Assembly: GCA_964625865.1 (NCBI GenBank)
Contig: CAZVEV010000339.1
Span: forward strand, 1-5,934
Length of the DNA: 5,934 nt
Direction: 5' to 3'
Origin: CAZVEV01 sp964625865
Lineage (GTDB): Bacteria > Planctomycetota > Phycisphaerae > SM23-33
Shown here: piece by piece, positions 1 to 5,526 of the stretch
How the letters are laid out: each line of letters opens with the position of its first letter
How positions within the stretch are numbered: position 1 is the stretch's first letter
Notes under the pieces: model-generated
Seen by the model: only the letters and a program-made list of their open reading frames with translations
Database searches by the model: none
Told to the model about the DNA's origin: nothing
Position numbers and translations under genes: made by a program

Positions 1-122
1 ACAGGCACGTCCTCGGCCTGCGGCCTGCGGGCGAGCCAGTCCCCGTTTTCGACTCGGGGCGGCGGCGGTGCGGCAAGAGTGATCGTGCCTGAGTGCCGTT
101 GGTGGGTTAAACTGTATGGACT

Positions 123-3100
123 ATGAATAGTGACACACGTGAATGGCGGCCGGTTGGGCGGGGGGTGGTCCTTTGGATGCTGGTGCTGGCGCTGGGCGGG
201 CCGGCGGCGGGGGCGGACAATGATGCGTCGGTGCGGGGGTGGTGGCGGTTTGATGATGCGAAGGGGCGCGGTGCGCCGGATGCGTCGGGGCGGGGCAACG
301 ATCTGCGGGTTGCGGACGGACGACTGGTCAAGGGGGTTCGGGGGGCGGCGCTGGAGTTTAACGGGCGGACGACCACGGCGGGCTGTCCGGCGTCGGGCGG
401 ACTGAATCCCACCGACGCGATCTCTATCGAGGCGTGGATCAAGCCGGCCGACGTGACGTTCGGCGGCATGCCCGCTGTGGTTCGCGCCGACGGCGCCTAT
501 GCCCTGCGGTTCAGCGGCAAGCGGCTGGGCTTCCTGCTGTGGATGGACGGGCGACTGCTGTTCCTGAATTCGAAGAAGACCGACTGGCAGGCCGGCCGCT
601 GGTATCACCTGGCCGCCACGTACGACGGGCAGCGGATGCGGCTGTTCGTCGACGGCAAGGCCGACGGGGTCTCGGAGCGGAAGCTGTCGGGCAAGATCGA
701 CCGCGCCGGCGGGCTGTGCGGCGTCGGCTCGGTCGGGGCGCGATACCGCTTCAGCGGGGCGATCGACGAGGTGCGGATCCTCAGCCGCGCCCTGTCGGGC
801 GAGGAGATCCGTGCCGCCCACGCAGCCGGCCGCAAGAGCCTCGACGCACAGAAGGACGCGCCGTTCACGCCCAGGCCGCTCGGTGACAAGCCGACAGTCT
901 TCCGCAAGCCGCCGCGCGACGTGAGGGAGGTCGTGCGCGGCTTCCTCTGGGTCGACGCCGAGGACTTCGCCGACTACGGCGGGTGGACGCTCGATACGCA
1001 GTTCGTGTACCTGATGGGCTCGGCGTACCTGATCGCCTCGTCGGTGGGCGCCCCCGTAGCCGACGCGACGACCACGGTGAACGTCCCGCGCGACGGCAAA
1101 TGGCGGGTGTGGGTGCGCGCCCGCAACTGGCTGAAGGGCCACAGCCCGGGTCGGTTCACGGTCGCGATCAACGGCCAGGCGACCAAGCGCCTGTTCGGCG
1201 GGGCCGCGGGCGAGAAGTGGGTCTGGGAGGACGGGGGCGTGGTCGAGTTGAAGCGCGGCAAGACGCAGCTGGCGCTGCAGGACCGCACGGGGTACTTCGC
1301 GCGGTGCGACGCGATCGTGCTGACGGCGGACCTCGACTACAGGCCCCCCGCCGACGTGGAGGCGATCCGGCGCGAGCGGGCGCGGCTGACGGGCCTGTCG
1401 CTGGAGCCGCGCGACGGCGGGACGTACGACGTGATCGTGGTCGGCGGCGGGTCGGCCGGTTGCCCGGCCGCGATCGCCGCGGCGCGACTCGGCGCCAAGA
1501 CCGCGATGATCCAGAACCGCCCGGTGCTGGGCGGCAATGCGAGCACCGAGATGGGCGTGCCGATCAACGGCGCGGCTGTCGCCCATCCCAACGCGCGGGA
1601 GAGCGGCATCATCGAGGAGGCGGGGCGCATCGGCGTACGGTACGGCCATCGCAAGATGTCCGAGCCGTTCCGCATCCTCATGGACCGCGAGAAGACCCTC
1701 TCGACGTTCCTCAACCAGCATGTGTTCGCGGTGGAGATGGCTGACAAGAAACGCATCGCCGCGGTCAAGGCGGTCGACACGCTGACGGGCCGGGTCACCA
1801 CCTACCGCGCCAAACTGTTCATCGATTGTACGGGCGACGGGTGGGTCGGCTACTACGCCGGGGCCACCTACCGCCTCGGACGCGAAAGCCGCGACGAATA
1901 CAACGAGTCCCTCGCCCCCGCCAAGGCGGACACCATCACGATGAGCGGGTGCCTGATGGGCAACCTGGCGCTGTCGTTCCGGGCGGTCAACACGGGCAAG
2001 CCGGTCGACTACACCCCCCCGCCATGGGCGGCGAAGCTGCCCGGCGCCGGCGAGTTCGGCCGTCGCGTCCGTGGGATCACGAGGGGCAACTGGTGGCTGG
2101 AGCACCCGGGCACGATCGACGACCTGTACAACGCCGAACGCGCCCGCGACGAGCTGGTCCGCATTTCGTTCGGTTACTGGAACTACCTCAAGAACGACTG
2201 GCCCGACCGCCGGACCGCCCGCTGCTACCGCCTCCAGTACATCCCCATCCACAACGCCAAGCGTGAGACCCGCCGGCTGATCGGTGACTACGTACTGAAC
2301 CAGAACGACGTGCAGTCGGCCCGCGTGTTTGACGACCGCATCTCCTACGGCGGATGGTCGCTCGACGTCCACCACCCGAGGGGCATCTTCTCGGGCAAGG
2401 ACGGCCCGTTCGACTTCAACCCGCCCGTGCCGCTCTACACGATCCCCTACCGCAGCCTGTACTCGGTGAACATCGACAACCTGCTGTTCGCCGGGCGGTG
2501 CGCGAGCGTCTCGCACGTGGCGCTGGGGACGGTTCGCGTGCAGGGCACGCTGGCGACGCTGGGGCAGGCGGCGGGCACGGCGGCGGCGATGTGCATCCGC
2601 CACAACACCACGCCGCGCGACATCCACCGACGCCGACTGACCGAATTGCAGCAGACGCTGCTCAAGCACGACCAGTACATTCCGCAACTGCGCAACGCAG
2701 ACCCCGCCGACCTGGCGCGGGCCGCGAAGGTCGTGGCGTCCAGCACGGCCGGGTGCGACACGTTTGGCCTGGCCCACGTCAAGCTGATCGACACGATCCA
2801 CCCCCTGAACACACCTCGGGCCGTGATGGTCCCGCGCGGACTGAATGCACACTGGAAGGCGGTCCGCCTGCGGCTTGCTTCGGACAACGCCACCCCGACC
2901 CCCGTGAGGCTGCACGTGCGCGGCGGCAAGCGGTTTGGCGACTTCTCGTCCCGGTCCGACCTGGCGGTAGTCACCGCTACCGTCCCGCCCAAGCGCGAGG
3001 GGATGGTGAAGTTCGAGTTGGACCGGCGTTTCGAGGCGCCGTTCGTGTGGTTCTGGCTCGAGCCGGCCGAGGGCGTGTCGTGGCGACTGATGGCGCGCGG

Positions 3101-3608
3101 GCTGCCCGGTTCGTGCCGCGCCTACGGCGGGGACCGCTCGAAATGGACCGTCTCGCCGAGCCAGCAGTACGCGATCGCGGTCGACCCGCCGCTGGCGGTC
3201 CCTGCCGACTACGCCGAATCCAACGCCACCAACGGGTATGCGCGAGTGGTGGGCAAGGCGTCGAACCTGTGGGCGTCGGACGCGGCCCGGCCCCTGCCGC
3301 AGTGGCTCCAACTGGAGTTCAAGGCACCGACCCGGGTCAACACGGTGTACCTGACGTTCGACACGAACATGAACAGCCGCATGCGCGACGTGGGCATGCC
3401 CCCCCAGTGCGTCTCGGACTACGACCTGTCGTACCACGACGGGCAAGCGTGGCGGGTGCTCGCGCGGGTCCGGGGCAACTTCCAGCGCCGCCGCACACAC
3501 CGGTTCGACACGATCGCCACCACGCGCCTCCGCCTGACCGTGCGGGCGACGCACGGCTCGCCCTCGGCACGCCTGTTCGAGATCCGCGCGTACCATGAAG
3601 AACCGTGA
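123..3608 (+). CDS. Exported LamG / FAD-dependent oxidoreductase / discoidin-like multidomain protein
   Basis: Predicted 1161-residue exported flavoprotein. Residues 11-31 look like a Sec signal peptide (hydrophobic VVLWMLVLALGG, then PAAGA). Residues about 38-235 form a LamG/concanavalin-like jellyroll (SIEAWIKP, WYHLAATYDG, MRLFVDG, AIDEVRILSRALSGEEI). Residues about 270-405 resemble a second carbohydrate-binding-type beta-sandwich. The oxidoreductase core begins with a Rossmann motif, DVIVVGGGSAG (G441, G443, G446), then RPVLGGNAS (467-474), DCTGDG (568-573) and LLFAGRCASVSHVALGT with GQAAGTAAA (787-822). This pattern fits the FAD_oxidored family (Pfam PF12831 type). Residues about 1035-1158 look like an F5/8-type C (discoidin) sandwich. 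The substrate is unknown; the binding folds suggest a glycan or glycoside, by inference. The start is uncertain: ATG 123 has no clear Shine-Dalgarno, and GTG 165 or ATG 177 would shorten the signal peptide. No promoter is convincing; the next gene lies on the other strand, so the gene appears to end its unit. Confidence 0.9.
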   Translation: MNSDTREWRPVGRGVVLWMLVLALGGPAAGADNDASVRGWWRFDDAKGRGAPDASGRGNDLRVADGRLVKGVRGAALEFNGRTTTAGCPASGGLNPTDAISIEAWIKPADVTFGGMPAVVRADGAYALRFSGKRLGFLLWMDGRLLFLNSKKTDWQAGRWYHLAATYDGQRMRLFVDGKADGVSERKLSGKIDRAGGLCGVGSVGARYRFSGAIDEVRILSRALSGEEIRAAHAAGRKSLDAQKDAPFTPRPLGDKPTVFRKPPRDVREVVRGFLWVDAEDFADYGGWTLDTQFVYLMGSAYLIASSVGAPVADATTTVNVPRDGKWRVWVRARNWLKGHSPGRFTVAINGQATKRLFGGAAGEKWVWEDGGVVELKRGKTQLALQDRTGYFARCDAIVLTADLDYRPPADVEAIRRERARLTGLSLEPRDGGTYDVIVVGGGSAGCPAAIAAARLGAKTAMIQNRPVLGGNASTEMGVPINGAAVAHPNARESGIIEEAGRIGVRYGHRKMSEPFRILMDREKTLSTFLNQHVFAVEMADKKRIAAVKAVDTLTGRVTTYRAKLFIDCTGDGWVGYYAGATYRLGRESRDEYNESLAPAKADTITMSGCLMGNLALSFRAVNTGKPVDYTPPPWAAKLPGAGEFGRRVRGITRGNWWLEHPGTIDDLYNAERARDELVRISFGYWNYLKNDWPDRRTARCYRLQYIPIHNAKRETRRLIGDYVLNQNDVQSARVFDDRISYGGWSLDVHHPRGIFSGKDGPFDFNPPVPLYTIPYRSLYSVNIDNLLFAGRCASVSHVALGTVRVQGTLATLGQAAGTAAAMCIRHNTTPRDIHRRRLTELQQTLLKHDQYIPQLRNADPADLARAAKVVASSTAGCDTFGLAHVKLIDTIHPLNTPRAVMVPRGLNAHWKAVRLRLASDNATPTPVRLHVRGGKRFGDFSSRSDLAVVTATVPPKREGMVKFELDRRFEAPFVWFWLEPAEGVSWRLMARGLPGSCRAYGGDRSKWTVSPSQQYAIAVDPPLAVPADYAESNATNGYARVVGKASNLWASDAARPLPQWLQLEFKAPTRVNTVYLTFDTNMNSRMRDVGMPPQCVSDYDLSYHDGQAWRVLARVRGNFQRRRTHRFDTIATTRLRLTVRATHGSPSARLFEIRAYHEEP

Positions 3609-3709
3609 CCGGAGCGTCATGGCCGTGCGGAGGGAATGACGCAGAATCCGACGCAACAGGTAGCCGAAACCGCCTGGAACGACTCGCAAAGGGATTCGGG
3701 CGAGGGTGG

Positions 3710-3728
3710 CGCAAATGGCTTATTTGCG
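3710..3728. repeat. 7-bp inverted repeat in the intergenic spacer
   Basis: CGCAAAT (3710-3716) and ATTTGCG (3722-3728) are perfect reverse complements around a 5-nt spacer. There is no T-run on either side, so it is not an intrinsic terminator by itself. It lies between the end of the flavoprotein gene and the tRNA terminator. It could be a small RNA hairpin, a protein-binding dyad or chance. Confidence 0.35.
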
Positions 3729-3745
3729 GAGTTCTGCGAGTTGAT

Positions 3746-3777
3746 AAAAAAAGGTGCGACTCTTTGCGAGCCGCACC
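3746..3777 (-). terminator. Rho-independent terminator of tRNA-Glu
   Basis: Read on the - strand, GGTGCGGCTC and GAGTCGCACC pair around the loop GCAAA and are followed at once by seven T residues (A-run 3746-3752 on +). The stem is 10 bp with one G-U pair. On the + strand the same position is an A/C mismatch and no T-run follows, so the signal is oriented to stop - strand transcription leaving the tRNA gene. It starts 3 nt past the mature tRNA end. Confidence 0.9.
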
Positions 3778-3780
3778 GGA

Positions 3781-3853
3781 TACCCCCAAGGGGAGTCGAA
3801 CCCCTGTCTCCAGGATGAGAACCTGATATCCTAGGCCACTAGACGATGGGGGC
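3781..3853 (-). tRNA. tRNA-Glu (anticodon CUC)
   Basis: The - strand reads GCCCCCA for the acceptor 5' arm, then a D-stem GTC/GAT with a TAGTGGCCTAG loop. The anticodon stem TCAGG/CCTGG encloses the loop TTCTCAT, giving anticodon CTC at positions 34-36, which decodes GAG. A 4-nt variable region is followed by the T-arm AGGGG / TTCGACT / CCCCT and the acceptor 3' arm TGGGGGT with discriminator A. Total length is 73 nt. Position 1-72 is a G-U wobble. CCA is not encoded (the next bases are TCC), so it must be added after transcription. The gene has its own upstream promoter and its own terminator, so it is transcribed alone, against the flanking protein genes. GAG codons are frequent in the neighbouring GC-rich genes, which fits the need for a CUC isoacceptor beside a UUC one. 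Confidence 0.95.
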
Positions 3854-3930
3854 ATCGTATGTCTCTAACAGCTCTCGCCGCTTCGACTTATACCTAGCAG
3901 GCGCCCTTTCGGGCCTCCCGGAAAGATTGG

Positions 3931-3959
3931 AGTGTAACGGTAAGTACTGGCCCGGTCAA
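3931..3959 (-). promoter_or_regulatory. Sigma70-type promoter for tRNA-Glu
   Basis: On the - strand, TTGACC (3954-3959) and TACACT (3931-3936) are separated by exactly 17 nt. Transcription would start near 3924, leaving a leader of about 70 nt before the tRNA 5' end. That leader contains GCCC-GAAA-GGGC (3903-3914), a 4-bp stem capped by a GNRA-type loop. The metK promoter in this window has the same -10 and spacer length, which supports both calls. TATAAG nearer the tRNA is an alternative -10 but has no matching -35. Confidence 0.7.
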
Positions 3960-4032
3960 GCCCATTTGCCGATAGAATCAGAAAATGTGTGTCCGCGCGA
4001 AAAAAAAAAGTGCGTCCGGCGGAAGAAAGTTC

Positions 4033-4061
4033 TTGACCTGCTTGGTGGAAGGCCATAATAT
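4033..4061 (+). promoter_or_regulatory. Sigma70-type promoter for the PEP-CTERM gene
   Basis: TTGACC (4033-4038), a 17-nt spacer and TAATAT (4056-4061) make a plausible promoter. CATAAT at 4054-4059 is an alternative -10 with a 15-nt spacer. A run of ten A residues (4000-4009) lies about 24 bp upstream of the -35 and could act as a bent or UP-like element. The predicted start near 4068 leaves a leader of about 180 nt. It is divergent from the tRNA-Glu promoter, with 73 bp between the two -35 boxes. Confidence 0.65.
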
Positions 4062-4123
4062 ATCCTGCGCTCGATGGATTGCTGGACCGGGCCAGTGTGT
4101 GCTGCTCCGGGATACGGCTAACG

Positions 4124-4162
4124 GCTCTGCTCTGCTCAACGCTTAGCTCTGCTCATAGCTCA
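4124..4162 (+). repeat. Short direct repeats GCTCTGCTCA in the leader
   Basis: GCTCTGCTCA occurs at 4129-4138 and again at 4146-4155, 17 bp apart. A further GCTCT unit (4124-4128) sits directly before the first copy, and GCTCA follows at 4158-4162. All lie inside the long 5' leader of the PEP-CTERM gene. They may be an operator, an RNA structural element or slippage remnants; the sequence does not decide. Confidence 0.5.
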
Positions 4163-4189
4163 AAACTTAGATTAGGCCAAAGAACCTTG

Positions 4190-4207
4190 GCGCGTGCGCG
4201 TGCACGT
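4190..4207. other. 18-bp alternating purine-pyrimidine run
   Basis: Every step from 4190 to 4207 alternates purine and pyrimidine (GCGCGTGCGCG then TGCACGT), mostly as CG and TG steps. Such tracts can adopt Z-DNA under negative supercoiling. This one lies downstream of the predicted transcription start and about 25 bp before the ribosome binding site of the PEP-CTERM gene. A functional role is only an inference. Confidence 0.4.
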
Positions 4208-4232
4208 CATCTGTGGATCGGAGGCCGGGAAA

Positions 4233-4240
4233 GAGAGGAG
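4233..4240 (+). promoter_or_regulatory. Ribosome binding site fixing the PEP-CTERM start
   Basis: GAGAGGAG ends 6 nt before ATG 4247. This is good Shine-Dalgarno spacing, and the Met is followed by a textbook signal peptide. The reading frame stays open upstream to an ATG at 4079, but that extension has no ribosome binding site, is Arg/Ser/Cys-rich and would bury the signal peptide. Flanking GAAA (4229-4232) and TTTC (4241-4244) could place this site in a small hairpin loop. Confidence 0.8.
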
Positions 4241-4246
4241 TTTCTC

Positions 4247-5203
4247 ATGTCAAAGGGAACTACCACCGTCGTCGCACTCTGTGCAATCGCAGTTTTCGCT
4301 TCCACCGGATCGGCCGCGCCGCTCAGCGTGAACATCGCCGACCATGACTTCTCGTTCCACGTGCCCTATCTCGTGGATACGGGCGGCGATTTCCGCGCTG
4401 CGGTCTACGATTATGCGGGCACGGACCCCGACATTCTGCGCCTGACGGTTCCGTTCGTCGTCGGCGACGGAGAAGCGGCGGCCGGCTTCCACAACGTGAC
4501 CGCCTACGACTATGCGCCCGGCACGGCGTTGAACATACCAGCGATCCTCGGCACGCCCCCAGTCAGCCCAAATGCCTATCCGCTGTACAAGAACGACTTC
4601 GATCCCGACACGGGCGACCCTATTGGATCGTGGTTCGGGGCAAGGCTCGAGGTGAAGATGGAATTCGATGCCAAGGATGGACCGTATACGAGCGGCACGG
4701 ATACGTTTGACGTCAGCCTGACCGGGAGCAGAGGTTTCCTGCGAATCACCGGCTGGATCGGCGAGCAGGAACTGGCCAAGGCAGGTGTGCCGCTGTTCCC
4801 CGCCGGCGGAACGAATACGACCCTGCTGGAAATCGAGTTCTCGGCCACGTCCCTGCTGGCACGGGCCGAGAACGACGTCGCCGACCTGGTCGAAGGCTTC
4901 GGCCGCGTCACGAAGATCCTGGGCATGAATCCCGCGGACCTGGTGGGCCAGCACCCCGAGATGGCCAACCTGACTCGCGGCGTGACATTCTTCAAGTTCA
5001 TGCTGCCCCATCCGGGCGACGAGATGTTCCCGGTCGGCTACGATCCGAGCCTGGACTACCCGAATGTGACAGAGCCTTTCCGCGGCGCCATCGAGGGCAG
5101 CGCGGGCCTGCTGCATCCGGACGATCCGCTTCCCGAGCCGGGCACGATGTCGCTGCTGGCCCTTGGCGGCCTGGCCGTTCTTCGCAGGCGAAGAAAGGCC
5201 TAG
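4247..5203 (+). CDS. Exported PEP-CTERM-anchored protein of unknown function
   Basis: 318-residue protein. Residues 1-24 form a signal peptide (MSKGTTTVVALCAIAVFAST, then GSAA). The C-terminus carries a PEP-CTERM sorting signal: PLPEP at 294-298, a hydrophobic stretch TMSLLALGGLAVL (300-312), then RRRR (313-316) and a two-residue tail. In known systems this signal is recognised by an exosortase in the inner membrane and the protein goes to the cell surface or exopolysaccharide matrix; no exosortase lies in this window. The mature middle (25-293) matches no family I recognise. It has beta-rich segments (LEVKMEFD, FDVSLTG, GFLRITGW, LLEIEFSAT) and one helical-looking part (203-242). NDFDPDTGDPIG at 116-127 is an Asp-rich loop that could bind calcium. 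The protein is acidic with few cysteines, as expected for an exported protein. Its own promoter and terminator make it a single-gene unit. Confidence 0.92.
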   Translation: MSKGTTTVVALCAIAVFASTGSAAPLSVNIADHDFSFHVPYLVDTGGDFRAAVYDYAGTDPDILRLTVPFVVGDGEAAAGFHNVTAYDYAPGTALNIPAILGTPPVSPNAYPLYKNDFDPDTGDPIGSWFGARLEVKMEFDAKDGPYTSGTDTFDVSLTGSRGFLRITGWIGEQELAKAGVPLFPAGGTNTTLLEIEFSATSLLARAENDVADLVEGFGRVTKILGMNPADLVGQHPEMANLTRGVTFFKFMLPHPGDEMFPVGYDPSLDYPNVTEPFRGAIEGSAGLLHPDDPLPEPGTMSLLALGGLAVLRRRRKA

Positions 5204-5208
5204 TCCCC

Positions 5209-5228
5209 CGGCCGCCCCCCCGCGGCCG
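5209..5228. repeat. GC-only inverted repeat just after the PEP-CTERM stop
   Basis: CGGCCGC (5209-5215) and GCGGCCG (5222-5228) pair perfectly around a loop of six C residues, starting 5 nt after the stop codon. No T-run follows. It could stabilise the mRNA 3' end ahead of the true terminator at 5252-5277. Confidence 0.5.
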
Positions 5229-5251
5229 ACCGACGTGTAGTTGCTCCTCTC

Positions 5252-5277
5252 AAAGCCCCGCTCCGGCGGGGCTTTTT
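5252..5277 (+). terminator. Rho-independent terminator of the PEP-CTERM gene
   Basis: AAAGCCCCGC and GCGGGGCTTT pair perfectly over 10 bp around the tetraloop TCCG, and the stem runs into five T residues (5273-5277). It lies 49 nt after the stop codon. The reverse direction has only three T residues, so it mainly stops + strand transcription. Confidence 0.95.
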
Positions 5278-5318
5278 CCTGCGCCCGCAGCGCCACGACC
5301 CGCGATCCCCTGCCTCTG

Positions 5319-5396
5319 TTCCCGCACAGCGGGTCGCTTGCGGCTTCGCACGGTATGACGAGACTGCGAAGCCGCAAGCGCCCCGCTGGGCGGGAA
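5319..5396. repeat. Long imperfect inverted repeat (32-bp arms) before metK
   Basis: The left arm 5319-5350 and right arm 5365-5396 are reverse complements at 30 of 32 positions around a 14-nt loop. The two mismatches are A5326/G5389 and T5334/C5381. The inner 16 bp of the left arm (CGCTTGCGGCTTCGCA) is a perfect match. Within each outer half a smaller dyad exists (CCCGC-aca-GCGGG and CCCGC-tgg-GCGGG), so three short hairpins could form instead of one long one. It lies between the terminator of the PEP-CTERM gene and the metK promoter and has no T-run. It resembles a REP- or MITE-like intergenic palindrome; there is no transposase and no clear target duplication. Confidence 0.85.
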
Positions 5397-5414
5397 TCGC
5401 AACATATCTGGCGC

Positions 5415-5443
5415 TTGCAATAGCTTGACGGGGTGACTACACT
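5415..5443 (+). promoter_or_regulatory. Sigma70-type promoter for metK
   Basis: TTGCAA (5415-5420) and TACACT (5438-5443) are 17 nt apart. The -10 and spacer match those proposed for tRNA-Glu. The start would be near 5450, giving a leader of about 77 nt. TTGACG at 5425 is a better -35 by sequence but has no good -10 at the right distance. The promoter begins only 18 bp after the long inverted repeat. Confidence 0.6.
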
Positions 5444-5495
5444 TCTGCGATTACGCGTCGCGTGGGACCTGCGCGAGATATTATGGAGAATGCCG

Positions 5496-5510
5496 CCCGG
5501 CCGGCCCGGG
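5496..5510 (+). repeat. GC-rich hairpin just before the metK ribosome binding site
   Basis: CCCGG (5496-5500) and CCGGG (5506-5510) pair around CCGGC, ending 5 nt before the AAAGGA ribosome binding site. A second small stem, TCGCG/CGCGA with a 9-nt loop, lies at about 5459-5477. I could not match the leader to a known SAM riboswitch class. The hairpins may affect translation or be simple high-GC structure. Confidence 0.4.
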
Positions 5511-5515
5511 TTACG

Positions 5516-5521
5516 AAAGGA
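5516..5521 (+). promoter_or_regulatory. metK ribosome binding site
   Basis: AAAGGA lies 5 nt before ATG 5527 and fixes the metK start, which also matches the conserved N-terminus of the family. An out-of-frame ATG upstream (5483) lacks such a site. Confidence 0.75.
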
Positions 5522-5526
5522 CTACC

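Noticed and set aside
14..59. Tandem CGGCCTG repeats (14-27) and a CCCCG/CGGGG dyad (41-59) upstream of the flavoprotein gene
   Set aside because: Short, pure GC motifs in a GC-rich stretch; no T-run for a terminator and no link to a promoter.
3..92. Possible 3' end of an upstream + strand gene (open frame ending TGA at 90-92), and another open frame ending TGA 124-126 that overlaps ATG 123 as ATGA
   Set aside because: Both are under 42 codons with no start in the window, and high GC makes long open frames common. The 3-92 frame reads slightly more protein-like, but nothing decides it.
85..127. Candidate promoters for the flavoprotein gene (GTGCCT-17-TAAACT, TTGGTG-17-TATGAA)
   Set aside because: Both have poor -35 matches, and the second would start transcription inside the annotated reading frame. 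Neither is better than chance.
983..3598. Several Arg/Gly/Pro-rich + strand frames and - strand frames inside the flavoprotein gene
   Set aside because: Overlap the FAD motifs in other frames and are typical high-GC artefacts with no recognisable domain.
3605..3826. Small + strand reading frames (also 3636-3818) ending in PPRGVEPLSPG-like or TPKGSRTPVSRM-like residues
   Set aside because: They run through the tRNA terminator and the antisense of tRNA-Glu, a well-known source of false small proteins. The GGAGGG before ATG 3636 is only 1 nt away, too close to act.
3846..4058. 70-residue + strand reading frame starting within the tRNA antisense
   Set aside because: It covers both divergent promoters, has no ribosome binding site and contains a polylysine run caused by the A-tract.
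4079..4246. N-terminal extension of the PEP-CTERM protein from ATG 4079
   Set aside because: No ribosome binding site, unusual composition, and it would bury a textbook signal peptide. ATG 4247 has both an SD site and correct topology.
4250..5377. Long - strand reading frame (375 codons) opposite the PEP-CTERM gene
   Set aside because: Shadow of GC-biased coding on the other strand: it has no domain, crosses the + strand terminator and the large palindrome, and lies opposite a gene with clear signal and sorting motifs.
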